Origin: SH-MAG3 sp035461245
GTDB lineage: Bacteria > Gemmatimonadota > Gemmatimonadetes > Longimicrobiales > RSA9
Length of the DNA: 64,000 nucleotides
NCBI GenBank assembly: GCA_035461245.1
Contig: DATHVP010000048.1
Location: forward strand, 1-64,000
Direction: 5' to 3'
Shown here one piece after another: positions 52,339 to 60,475 of this stretch. A program made the translations under genes and the position numbers. A model generated the notes under the pieces. It was not told the DNA's origin. It ran no database searches and saw nothing but the letters and a program-made list of their open reading frames with translations. Positions within the stretch are counted from its first letter, which is position 1. Each line of letters opens with the position of its first letter.

Positions 52339-53629
52339 AGGCCAGAATCAGCTCTGCGTTGAGGCGGGCCCCGCCCAGCTGGCCCGAGACGAAGGCCCGA
52401 GCAGCGGCAGCGGCAGCTGTGCCCGCCGGACTCGGCCCGCCGGACGGGCGGGTCCAGTTCTGAAGTACCTCCACCAAATCGCTGGTGGAGGACACCTGCG
52501 CGCCGCCGCCGGCTGCCACCAGCCGGGCCGCCTCGCCTGCATTGCCGTGACGCGGGCCGAACAGCACGGGCACCCCCAGCGCTGCCGGCTCCACTACCGA
52601 ATGCAATCCTGCCGAGCCGAACCCGCCACCGACCCAGGCGACATGGGCGACAGCGTAGAGTTCGGCGAGAATCCCGACCCGATCCACTACCAGCACGTCG
52701 GCGGCGGGTAACCCGGTATCCTCCAGGGCCGGCAGGCGGGCATGGGAAAGGCCAGCCTGTTCCACTCGCCGCTCCAGCCCCGTCACGTGGTCGCTGGACG
52801 GCTCGTGGGGCGCCATGATCATGCGCCAGGGCGCGCCCCGTTCACGGAGTCGGGTCAGGCCCTCGAGCAGGACGGCCTCATCGGGTTCCCACGTGCTGCC
52901 GGCCACCAGCCAGGAACCGGATGTCGCGGCGACACGGGTCAGCAGCGGCCGGGCCTCGAGACCGGCGATCCGCTGCCAGACCTGGTCGAACCTGGCGTCT
53001 CCCGTGACGCGGATGAGTTCCTCCGGCACGCCCAGGCGGGTGAAGCGCCGTCCGTCCTCCGCCGTCACCGCGCCCAGCGCGTCCAGGCGGCTGTAGGCGT
53101 GGCCGAGCAGGAACCGAGCACCGCGCCCGTTCCGGCTGGAACTTTCTGCCAGCACCGCATTGACCAGCACGACCCGGGCTCGCCTGTCCCGGGCTGCTGC
53201 CAGCAGCACCGGCCAGATCTCCGTGCGGACGAAGGCCACCTGGGAAGGACGCAGGGCGTCGAGAGCCGCGCCGATGTCGGCCTCGATGTCCCACGGCAGG
53301 TAGCCGTGCCAGTCAGCCCCCACCCGCCCGGCCATACGCTCGGTGGACGGCGAGAAGAAAGTGAACGCCGCCTGTGTCTCCGGTCGTATCTCTCGCACGG
53401 CGCCAAGGATGGACTGGGCCATGAGAGCCTCGCCCACGGAGGGCGCATGGAGCCAGACGAGCGGCCGGTCGGGATCCCGGTGCCGCGCCGCCCAGTCCAG
53501 CATGGACGCCAGGGTGTCCCGTCGCCCCGCCACGCCACGGCGGGCCTTGTCGTCAAACGGCGCCGCAACCCGCAGCGCCAGGGGCGCCAGCCGCGCCACG
53601 GACCGGTAGACCAGGTCTCCTGTGCTCAT
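52337..53629 (-). CDS. kdtA: 3-deoxy-D-manno-octulosonic acid (Kdo) transferase
   Basis: This inner-membrane GT30 enzyme adds Kdo to lipid A precursor, so the organism should make LPS. The 430 residues have the N-terminal anchor region, the acceptor-side WLHAPSVGEALMA with the catalytic Glu, FTFFSPSTERM, the Arg-bearing FVRTEIWPVLL, and the C-terminal GT-B donor site around GGGFGSAGLHSVVEPAALG and LFGPRHGN. The ATG at 53629 matches homologues; the longer upstream frame enters the divergent acyltransferase gene. The ribosome site is weak. Confidence 0.93.
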   Translation of the reverse strand: MSTGDLVYRSVARLAPLALRVAAPFDDKARRGVAGRRDTLASMLDWAARHRDPDRPLVWLHAPSVGEALMAQSILGAVREIRPETQAAFTFFSPSTERMAGRVGADWHGYLPWDIEADIGAALDALRPSQVAFVRTEIWPVLLAAARDRRARVVLVNAVLAESSSRNGRGARFLLGHAYSRLDALGAVTAEDGRRFTRLGVPEELIRVTGDARFDQVWQRIAGLEARPLLTRVAATSGSWLVAGSTWEPDEAVLLEGLTRLRERGAPWRMIMAPHEPSSDHVTGLERRVEQAGLSHARLPALEDTGLPAADVLVVDRVGILAELYAVAHVAWVGGGFGSAGLHSVVEPAALGVPVLFGPRHGNAGEAARLVAAGGGAQVSSTSDLVEVLQNWTRPSGGPSPAGTAAAAAARAFVSGQLGGARLNAELILA

Positions 53630-53675
53630 GCAGATGAGTCTGGCCGCCGGCGACGACGGGCGCAATCTTGGCAGC

Positions 53676-55034
53676 ATGATACCGACATCGATCATCACCC
53701 GGCTGCTCGGCTGGACGGTCGCCGTGTTCCAGACCATCGAGCGCAGTGGCGGGCCCATCCCGACAGGCCCCGTACTGGTAGTGGCGAACCACCCTAACAG
53801 CCTGCTGGACCCGCTGGTCATCTTCCGGGTCGCCGGCCGGCCCACGCGCCCGCTGGCGAAAGCACCCCTCTTCGAGCAGCGCGTTGTTGGCTCGTTGTTG
53901 CGGGCGCTCGGCGGGCTTCCCGTCTACCGGGCCGTGGACGATCCCGCGCAGATGCACCGGAACGAGGACACGTTCCGCGGCGCCATCAGCGCGTTGTGCG
54001 CTGGCGACGCCGTTCAGATCTATCCCGAGGGCCGCAGCCACTCGGAACCGTCGCTGGCTCAGCTTCGCACCGGCGCGGCACGGATCGCGCTCGGCGCCGA
54101 AGCCGCCTCGGACTGGCAGCTGGGTCTGCAGATCGTGCCCGTCGGCCTGACGTTCTTCCGCAAGAGCCTGTTCCGCGGACAGGCGCTGGCCCTCATCGGC
54201 GAGCCGTTCACCATTCATGCCTTCCGGGACCATTTCGAAACCGACGCCGTCGCCGCCGCCCGGCAACTCACTGACCTCATCGCCAGCCGCCTGGCCGGCG
54301 TCACCGTTAATACGCAGGAGCCCGGCGACATCGAACTCATTGACACGGCGGAACGGCTTTATGCGCGCGAGAAGGGGTCCACCGGGTGGCGGGAGCGGGA
54401 CCCGCTGTCGGCCCGGGTCCCGCGGCTGCAGGCGTTCGCCCGGGGACTCGCCTGGCTGCGCCAGACAGACCCGCAGCACTTCCGCGGCCTCGCCGCAGCC
54501 GTCAGGCGGTACCGCCGCCGGGCGCAACTGCTTGGGGCAACGGACGCGGACGTGCCGCCGCGCTACTCGCCGACGGAAGTGGCTGCGTACGTCGTTGTGC
54601 AGGGGCTCGTGCTGCTGCTCCTGGCACCGCTGGCTCTCGTGGGTACCGTGCTCTGGTACCCCACCTACTTCGCGCCCCGCATCACGCTGCGCCTGGTACG
54701 ACCGGAACATGAAGCAATCGCTACATACAAGCTGGCGACGGGTTTCGTCATGGTCCCCGCCACCGTGCTCGCGGCCGTGGCCGTGGGCGCGATCCTGGCC
54801 GGAGCCGCCGGGGCACTGACGGCGCTGGTGGCAGCACCTGCCCTCGGCCTGGTCGCCATGGCATGGCACGACCGACGGCAGCGGGCAAGTCAGGATGCGT
54901 GGCTGTTCCTCCGTGTCATCACGCGCCGTGAGCACCAGCAGCGTCAGGCCAGGGAACGCAACCGCCTGGCAGCGGAATTCGACGACCTCGTGGAGGCCTC
55001 CGGCGTGCTGAATGACGTCGTCACCGGCGTGTGA
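53676..55034 (+). CDS. PlsC-like 1-acyl-glycerol-phosphate acyltransferase with C-terminal membrane region
   Basis: A 452-residue acyltransferase. Motif I appears as NHPNSLLDPL and motif III as YPEGRSHSEP, both needed for acyl transfer to a glycerophosphate. The C-terminal third has two or three membrane segments (VVQGLVLLLLAPLALVGTVL; FVMVPATVLAAVAVGAI) not found in simple PlsC. The exact acceptor lipid is unknown. Being divergent from kdtA by 46 bases suggests joint envelope synthesis. In-frame ATG codons at 53622 and 53634 would overlap kdtA; 53676 is preferred but not certain. Confidence 0.85.
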   Translation: MIPTSIITRLLGWTVAVFQTIERSGGPIPTGPVLVVANHPNSLLDPLVIFRVAGRPTRPLAKAPLFEQRVVGSLLRALGGLPVYRAVDDPAQMHRNEDTFRGAISALCAGDAVQIYPEGRSHSEPSLAQLRTGAARIALGAEAASDWQLGLQIVPVGLTFFRKSLFRGQALALIGEPFTIHAFRDHFETDAVAAARQLTDLIASRLAGVTVNTQEPGDIELIDTAERLYAREKGSTGWRERDPLSARVPRLQAFARGLAWLRQTDPQHFRGLAAAVRRYRRRAQLLGATDADVPPRYSPTEVAAYVVVQGLVLLLLAPLALVGTVLWYPTYFAPRITLRLVRPEHEAIATYKLATGFVMVPATVLAAVAVGAILAGAAGALTALVAAPALGLVAMAWHDRRQRASQDAWLFLRVITRREHQQRQARERNRLAAEFDDLVEASGVLNDVVTGV

Positions 55035-55053
55035 GGCGCGCCGCCGGCGGCAT

Positions 55054-55251
55054 TCATTCGGGGCCGTACTCCCTGGCGTCCGGGTCCGCCTGGCGACGGA
55101 TCTCCACCAGGTCCGCATCCGCGGCGGCTGAATCGGGGAACCGGTCGACGGCCTGACGCATCGCCTCACGCAGTGAGTTCGCCGTGATGTCCTCGACGTG
55201 ATACTGCTGCCCCGGTGAACCGACTCGGATCGTCACCCTGTACAGGGGCAT
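55054..55251 (-). CDS. Small protein, unknown function
   Basis: A 65-residue protein beginning MPLYRVTIRVG with a helical middle (SLREAMRQAVDRF) and an acidic tail, a beta-alpha-beta-like outline. I do not recognise the family. GGAGG sits six bases before the ATG at 55251, favouring it over a GTG six bases upstream. It follows the DUF423 gene by 15 bases and belongs to the same minus-strand run. Confidence 0.6.
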   Translation of the reverse strand: MPLYRVTIRVGSPGQQYHVEDITANSLREAMRQAVDRFPDSAAADADLVEIRRQADPDAREYGPE

Positions 55252-55266
55252 GGCCACCTCCGGCTA

Positions 55267-55650
55267 TCAGGGATCAAGCGCACCGTGACCCCCCGCCACG
55301 GCCCAGGCGAAAACGAGCCAGCCGGCAATCAGGGCCAGCCCGCCCACCGGCGTGACAGCGCCCAGCCAGCGAGGTCCGCCCAGGGCCAGGACGTATACCG
55401 TACCGGCAAAGATGACGACGCCAATAAGGATCAGCCACGCCGCCGCGCCAGCCAGGGGCAGCTGCAGCCGATCACCCACCGCGGCCACCAGCACCAGTGC
55501 CAGGCCGTGGTACATGTGGTAGCGGGCGGCCGTCTCCCAGGTTGACAGGCGGTCCGGCGACAGCCGGGAAGCCAGTGCATGGGCGCCAAACGCGCCAGCC
55601 GCGACGGCCGCGGCGGCCAGCACTGCGCCGATGACGATGAAGTGTCGCAT
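55267..55650 (-). CDS. DUF423 membrane protein (YgdD-like)
   Basis: A 127-residue inner-membrane protein with four hydrophobic segments. Family marks are the N-terminal GAFGAHAL and the following YHMYHGLALV. The role is unknown. The ATG has GAGGAA five bases upstream. It starts 6 bases after the stop of the large hybrid kinase, so it is likely on the same mRNA. Confidence 0.88.
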   Translation of the reverse strand: MRHFIVIGAVLAAAAVAAGAFGAHALASRLSPDRLSTWETAARYHMYHGLALVLVAAVGDRLQLPLAGAAAWLILIGVVIFAGTVYVLALGGPRWLGAVTPVGGLALIAGWLVFAWAVAGGHGALDP

Positions 55651-55656
55651 GGTTCC

Positions 55657-58600
55657 TCAGGTGAGTGCCCCCGAGCCGCGGCGCCCCTCGTCCGGCGCGG
55701 GAATGGCCCGCCGCACCAGGTCTGCCGTCGCCCGGACACGGCCCCGGCGGCTGCGCTCCACACTGGTGACCGCCGCCTCCAGCTCGGCCATTTCCTCGGT
55801 GGACAGCTCCCGGTTCATCAGTGCCACGATGCGGACCTGGCTCAGGTTCGGTTCGGTGCGCATGACGGCGATGGCCTCGAGTCCATCCATGCCGGGCATG
55901 AGCAGATCGACGAGAACGATATGCGGCTGGACGCGCCGCGCCAGATCCAGCAGTTCCCCGCCGCTGGAGGCGGTCCGGACGTCACAGTCGGTCGCCGCCA
56001 GGGCTTCTCCCAGAATGCGGCGGACGTGGGCATCGTCATCACCGACCAGGACCCGGGGATCTGGCTCTTCTCCCACCAGGCGCCGTACAGTCGCGGTAGC
56101 CTCTTCCACGGATATGGGCTTGCCGAGGAAGGTGAGTTCCCCCAGGTCGAGAGCTCGCTCGGCGGTCGAATCGTCCGGGGCGAAGAGCAGGACCGGAGGC
56201 GTGGGCATGCCCGCCTCCGACTGCAGCGTGGTGATGGCCCGCCAGGCTGCGAGGTCCGGCGCGTGAGCATCCACGGCTATCAGACCGGGCCGTTCCCTGC
56301 GCACCAGCCCGGCGAGTTGTGCGGGCTCCGTGACCCCTACGACCCTGGCCGTGCCGTCCAGGTCCAGGGCGAGCCGACCCACGAGGTCCGGCGCCGCCAG
56401 CATCACCACGGCGGCCTCGTCGCCGATCCCCTCCTGCAGGACCGAGCTGCCGGCTGATGGCAGCCGCACCGTGAACGTCGAGCCACGCCCCACCTCGCTG
56501 GATACGGTGACGTCGCCACCCATGAGCCGTGCAAAGCGCCGGGCAATGGCCAGGCCGAGGCCTGTGCCGCCGGTAGACCGGGACAGGCCGCCCTCCACCT
56601 GGTAGAACTCCTCGAATATCTGCTCGAGTTGCTCCGTGGGGATGCCCGCCCCGGTGTCGGAAACACGGATGATCACGTCATCGTCCCGTTCATCGCACGA
56701 AACGGCTATACCGCCGTCCGCCGTGAACTTGGCGGCGTTGGACAGCAGGTTCACCAGGATCTGCATGAGCCGGGTCTCGTCCGCAATCACGAGGAACGGC
56801 GTGCCCTCGTGGTCGGGCGGGATATCAACCGTCAGGGTAAGCCCCTTGGAAGCCGCCAGGGGCAGGACCTGCTGTGCTGCGCGCTCGACCAGCACGCCCA
56901 CGTCCAGTTCCACGAGCGCCAGGTCCATCCGGCCGGCCCCGATCTTGGCCAGGTCCAGAACCTCATTGATGAGGCCGAGCAGATGACGCGAAGTATCCCG
57001 CACACGGGCGAGCATGGCGCGCTGGTCGTCGTTCAACGGTCCCTTGACGCCCAGGTCCAGCAGGTCGGAATACCCCATGATGGCATTGATGGGCGTGCGC
57101 AGTTCGTGGCTCATGACAGCCAGGAACTGATCTTTCGCCTTGGTCGCTTCCCGCAGCTGCTGGTTCACCTGCTCCAGCACCTCCGCCTGGCGCCGCAATT
57201 CGCGGTTCGTGTGCCGCAGCATCTCGGCGTACTGGTGCTCGTCGGACACGTCACGCAGGACCATGGCCGCGCCCGCGGGCTGGCCCGATTGCGCGCTGAT
57301 CGGACTCGCAGAGCCCGACAGGTACCGCTCCGTGCCCCAGTCAGAGCGTACGATGAACGTTGCCCGCCTGACATGTTCGCCGCGGAGCGCCCGGGTAAGG
57401 GGGAAATCGCCGGGCCCGAGCGGCCGCCCCTCGGCTGAAACCAGGTCGAAGTGGGCCGGCCATTCCGACAGCGGCACATCGGCCAGGTCCGGGCCGAGCA
57501 ACTCCGCCGCCGCCGCATTGCTCCGCTCCAGGTTGCCGGCCGAATCCACCACAATGACGCCATCGGCCATCTGGTCGAGCACGGCACCGAAGCGGAGGGC
57601 CTCCCGGGCGGCACGCAGTCGTTCCGCTTCAAGGGATGCGAAAAGTTCTGCCGTGTGAAGGGCCGCAGCGGCGGGGGCACCCAGGGCCTGCGCGAAGGCC
57701 ACCAGGCTCGTCGGAAAGCGACGCGGCCGCGAATACACTTCCCACGTCGCCACTCCGACGGTATGACCGGCGATCATCAGCGGGACGGTGACGGAAGCCA
57801 CGTAGTCGGAGCCACTCCGGCCCGACAGCGGCGAATCCCCGTGCCCGTCGCTATCGACGACGTACGGGTCGCCGGTGGACACGGCTTCGGCCAGCGTCGG
57901 CAGGAGGGCCACCGGCGCGCGGACCTGCCCGATGTCCTCCTGACGCAGGCGGTCGGTCACGCCGTCAATGTCCCTGAAGACCATGCGACGGCGGCCGACC
58001 AGCACCTCGCCCTCCTCTTCGAAGGTATACAGCGACGCGACGTCGGCATCCAGGATCTCCGCAACAGCGCCGAGGAACTGCTCTACGACGTCGTCGGGGT
58101 CAAGGGAGGTGGACAACCGCTGGGAGGATCGCTGGGCCGCCTCCAGTTGTGCGGCCAGGTCCCTGGACTGGATGGCGCGGTCCCGGGCCTCCTCGGCGGC
58201 GGTACGGGCCGCTTCCTCCGCCACCTGCCGGCGTGCGATCTCGTCTCGCTGCGTCGCAATGGTGCGCCGCAGGAAATGCAGGATCAGGGCGAACGCCAGC
58301 GCCAGGGCGAGACCGGCGATCCATGTGGCCACCCGCTCCGCCCGATAGGCCCGCAGGTCCGGCAGCGGGTAGGCGACGTCCACCCGCCAGATCGTGTCCG
58401 CGACGCGCACATCGTGGGACACGTGCTGCCAGTCGTCGGGGACCATCTGGACCGTGGTCAACCGCACGTCGTCCGGGCCGTAGAGCATGTGCAGCATGGC
58501 GCCGGCGGCGAGGGTGTCCACGAGTACGGCCTGGCCTGCGTTGCGGTAGATGATTTGCGGATCCAGCTCGGCAGCGAGCACGGCCAGTGTAGTGGACGAG

Positions 58601-59103
58601 TCCGGCGGCACGACGGGATCGAACACGAAGACACGCTGGCCGATGCCGTAGTTGATGACCGGCGTCGCAGCAGGATGCTTCGTGCCCAGGGCGCGCAGGT
58701 AGGCAAGTCGCACGACCGTGTCACTGAGCATGATGCGCTGGCCCAGCCCGGTCCCCGGCACACGCTGCACCCGCTCCGTCTCCGGATCGACCAGGGAGAG
58801 ACCCGTCAGGCCGTTGGAACGGGCCGCCAGCGAGTCCAGTGTCGCCACAAATGCCGCCTCCGACGCTCCATCCGTGACGTTGCCGAAGGCGACCTTGGCG
58901 GTGGTCACGCCCCCCAGCAGTGCGCTCACCTGGTTGCCCACCTCGTCCGCCAGTGCGCTGGCCTGGCGTTCCGCGGCAGCCTGCGTGGCGGCGATCTCCC
59001 GCTCAGGATGTGATGCCCGCTCCCGGTCGAAGAGGAACACGATTCCGATGACCAGGATGAAGGCTCCCAGCGGAATCAGATCTGCGTACCTGCTGACGCG
59101 CAT
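55657..59103 (-). CDS. Hybrid sensor histidine kinase with two C-terminal receiver-type domains
   Basis: An 1148-residue membrane kinase. Order: membrane segment (LIPLGAFILVIGIVFLF), periplasmic CHASE-like sensor to about 265, second membrane segment, coiled coil, GAF (about 335-490), PAS (about 505-625), HisKA with the phosphorylated His666 in MSHELRTPINAIMGYSDLL, and HATPase (NLLSNAAKF, DTGAGIP, GTGLGLAIARR). Then comes a receiver-like domain without a clear acceptor Asp, and a true receiver with Asp1066 in VLVDLLMPGMDG. The output partner is not in the vicinity. DUF423 and a small gene follow closely. Confidence 0.93.
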   Translation of the reverse strand: MRVSRYADLIPLGAFILVIGIVFLFDRERASHPEREIAATQAAAERQASALADEVGNQVSALLGGVTTAKVAFGNVTDGASEAAFVATLDSLAARSNGLTGLSLVDPETERVQRVPGTGLGQRIMLSDTVVRLAYLRALGTKHPAATPVINYGIGQRVFVFDPVVPPDSSTTLAVLAAELDPQIIYRNAGQAVLVDTLAAGAMLHMLYGPDDVRLTTVQMVPDDWQHVSHDVRVADTIWRVDVAYPLPDLRAYRAERVATWIAGLALALAFALILHFLRRTIATQRDEIARRQVAEEAARTAAEEARDRAIQSRDLAAQLEAAQRSSQRLSTSLDPDDVVEQFLGAVAEILDADVASLYTFEEEGEVLVGRRRMVFRDIDGVTDRLRQEDIGQVRAPVALLPTLAEAVSTGDPYVVDSDGHGDSPLSGRSGSDYVASVTVPLMIAGHTVGVATWEVYSRPRRFPTSLVAFAQALGAPAAAALHTAELFASLEAERLRAAREALRFGAVLDQMADGVIVVDSAGNLERSNAAAAELLGPDLADVPLSEWPAHFDLVSAEGRPLGPGDFPLTRALRGEHVRRATFIVRSDWGTERYLSGSASPISAQSGQPAGAAMVLRDVSDEHQYAEMLRHTNRELRRQAEVLEQVNQQLREATKAKDQFLAVMSHELRTPINAIMGYSDLLDLGVKGPLNDDQRAMLARVRDTSRHLLGLINEVLDLAKIGAGRMDLALVELDVGVLVERAAQQVLPLAASKGLTLTVDIPPDHEGTPFLVIADETRLMQILVNLLSNAAKFTADGGIAVSCDERDDDVIIRVSDTGAGIPTEQLEQIFEEFYQVEGGLSRSTGGTGLGLAIARRFARLMGGDVTVSSEVGRGSTFTVRLPSAGSSVLQEGIGDEAAVVMLAAPDLVGRLALDLDGTARVVGVTEPAQLAGLVRRERPGLIAVDAHAPDLAAWRAITTLQSEAGMPTPPVLLFAPDDSTAERALDLGELTFLGKPISVEEATATVRRLVGEEPDPRVLVGDDDAHVRRILGEALAATDCDVRTASSGGELLDLARRVQPHIVLVDLLMPGMDGLEAIAVMRTEPNLSQVRIVALMNRELSTEEMAELEAAVTSVERSRRGRVRATADLVRRAIPAPDEGRRGSGALT

Positions 59104-59193
59104 TCCTGTGCATGTCCCCGGTATGAGTCACCTGGCTGGGCGGCGCCCGCCCGCAGGTGCCCGGGAATAGCACGTTCCGTACCTGCCCCTGCC

Positions 59194-59222
59194 TTTCGCC
59201 CCGACGCCAGCGAGCCCATAAT
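59194..59222 (+). promoter_or_regulatory. Candidate promoter of the aminopeptidase gene
   Basis: TTTCGC (59194-59199), 17 bases and CATAAT (59217-59222), with the ATG at 59231. The distance predicts transcription starting at or one or two bases before the ATG, again a leaderless arrangement. Confidence 0.45.
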
Positions 59223-59230
59223 TTCGGCCC

Positions 59231-60475
59231 ATGACCCTGCGCGTGCGCCATGCCCTGCTCCTCTGGGTTTCGCTGCTGACCGCCTGCTCGCCCATCTATG
59301 TAGCTCGGGCGGGCATCGAACAGGCGCGGATCCTCAGTCGCCGTCAGCCCATCGCCTCCGTTATTGCCGATCCGGCAACGGACGCGGACACCCGGCGCAA
59401 GCTCGACCTCGTCCTGCAGGCCCGGGACTTTGCCCAGCATGCCCTCGGTCTGAATGCCGGCCAGAGCTACACCACCTACTCGTGGGTGGACAGCGACACG
59501 CTGCTGATGGTGGTGTCCGGTTCCCGCAAGGACCGGTTTCAGGCGTATACCTGGTGGTTCCCCATCGTTGGTCACGTGCCGTACAAGGGGTACTTCCAGT
59601 TCAGCCTGGCTTACCGTGAAGCCGCGCGACTCGAAGCGGCCGGCTACGACGCGTATGTGCGGCCCGCCGGCGCCTTCAGTACGCTGGGCTGGTTCAATGA
59701 CCCCCTGCTCAACACGATCCTCCGCTATGACGATGTCTCCCTCGTCAGCACCGTCATCCATGAGATCCTGCACAACACCGTCTTCATCCCCGGCCAGGTC
59801 TCGTTCAATGAGAGTTTCGCCAACTTCGTGGGCGACAGAGGCGCCATCGAGTTCTTCTGCATGCGGGACGGGGAGGATTCAGCGCGCTGCCGGCAGGCCC
59901 GCGACTGGTGGGCGGACAACCTGCGCTATGCCGCATTCCTCTCCTCCCTCGTGAGCGACCTGGAAGCCATCTACCGCCGGGACGACCTGACTTTCGACGA
60001 CAAGCTCGCCCGCCGTGATATTGTCTTTGAGGAGTCCCGGCAGCGCTTTGCCACCGAGGTGGAGCCGGACCTGCTGACGGGCGGCTTTCGCGGTTTCCTG
60101 CAACGTCCGCTGAACAATGCCACGCTCATCGGCACGCGCCTCTACTACGACCGGCTGGGCGCATTCGAGGCCGTTTACCACCACCTCGGCGGCGACTACC
60201 GGGCGACCCTGCACGCCATACTCGACGCTGCGCGGGAGCGGCCGGCAGAGCCGTACGCGGCGACGGCGGCGCTCCTGTCGCGCAGCCGGCCCGTCCCCGG
60301 CCGGCATGACCCCGAACAGGACCGGGACCTTTCCCTTACCCCTTCCCTCCGCCAGATTGGCCGGTTCCATGGAAACGGACCGGATCGAGAAGCCGATGGA
60401 TTACAAGCCGCAGGAAATCGAAGCGAAGTGGCAGCGCCTCTGGGCAGAGCAGGGCGTCAATACACTGACGGATGA
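59231..60475 (+). CDS. Predicted aminopeptidase lipoprotein (COG4324-like)
   Basis: A secreted putative zinc aminopeptidase. The signal ends in the lipobox LLTAC. The catalytic motif is HEILH (in STVIHEILHNTVFIPGQV), and NESFANFVGDRGA supplies the third ligand Glu, as in the predicted aminopeptidases of COG4324. The frame is 414 residues, roughly 60 more than expected. The surplus runs 80 bases into leuS and reads as low-quality, Arg/Gly-rich sequence, so a lost stop codon or a frameshift near 60300 is possible. No ribosome site is seen; the mRNA may be leaderless. Confidence 0.83.
   Translation: MTLRVRHALLLWVSLLTACSPIYVARAGIEQARILSRRQPIASVIADPATDADTRRKLDLVLQARDFAQHALGLNAGQSYTTYSWVDSDTLLMVVSGSRKDRFQAYTWWFPIVGHVPYKGYFQFSLAYREAARLEAAGYDAYVRPAGAFSTLGWFNDPLLNTILRYDDVSLVSTVIHEILHNTVFIPGQVSFNESFANFVGDRGAIEFFCMRDGEDSARCRQARDWWADNLRYAAFLSSLVSDLEAIYRRDDLTFDDKLARRDIVFEESRQRFATEVEPDLLTGGFRGFLQRPLNNATLIGTRLYYDRLGAFEAVYHHLGGDYRATLHAILDAARERPAEPYAATAALLSRSRPVPGRHDPEQDRDLSLTPSLRQIGRFHGNGPDREADGLQAAGNRSEVAAPLGRAGRQYTDG

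Noticed and set aside
53553..55169. 538-codon minus-strand frame opposite the acyltransferase
   Set aside because: Shadow frame; the plus strand has clear acyltransferase motifs.
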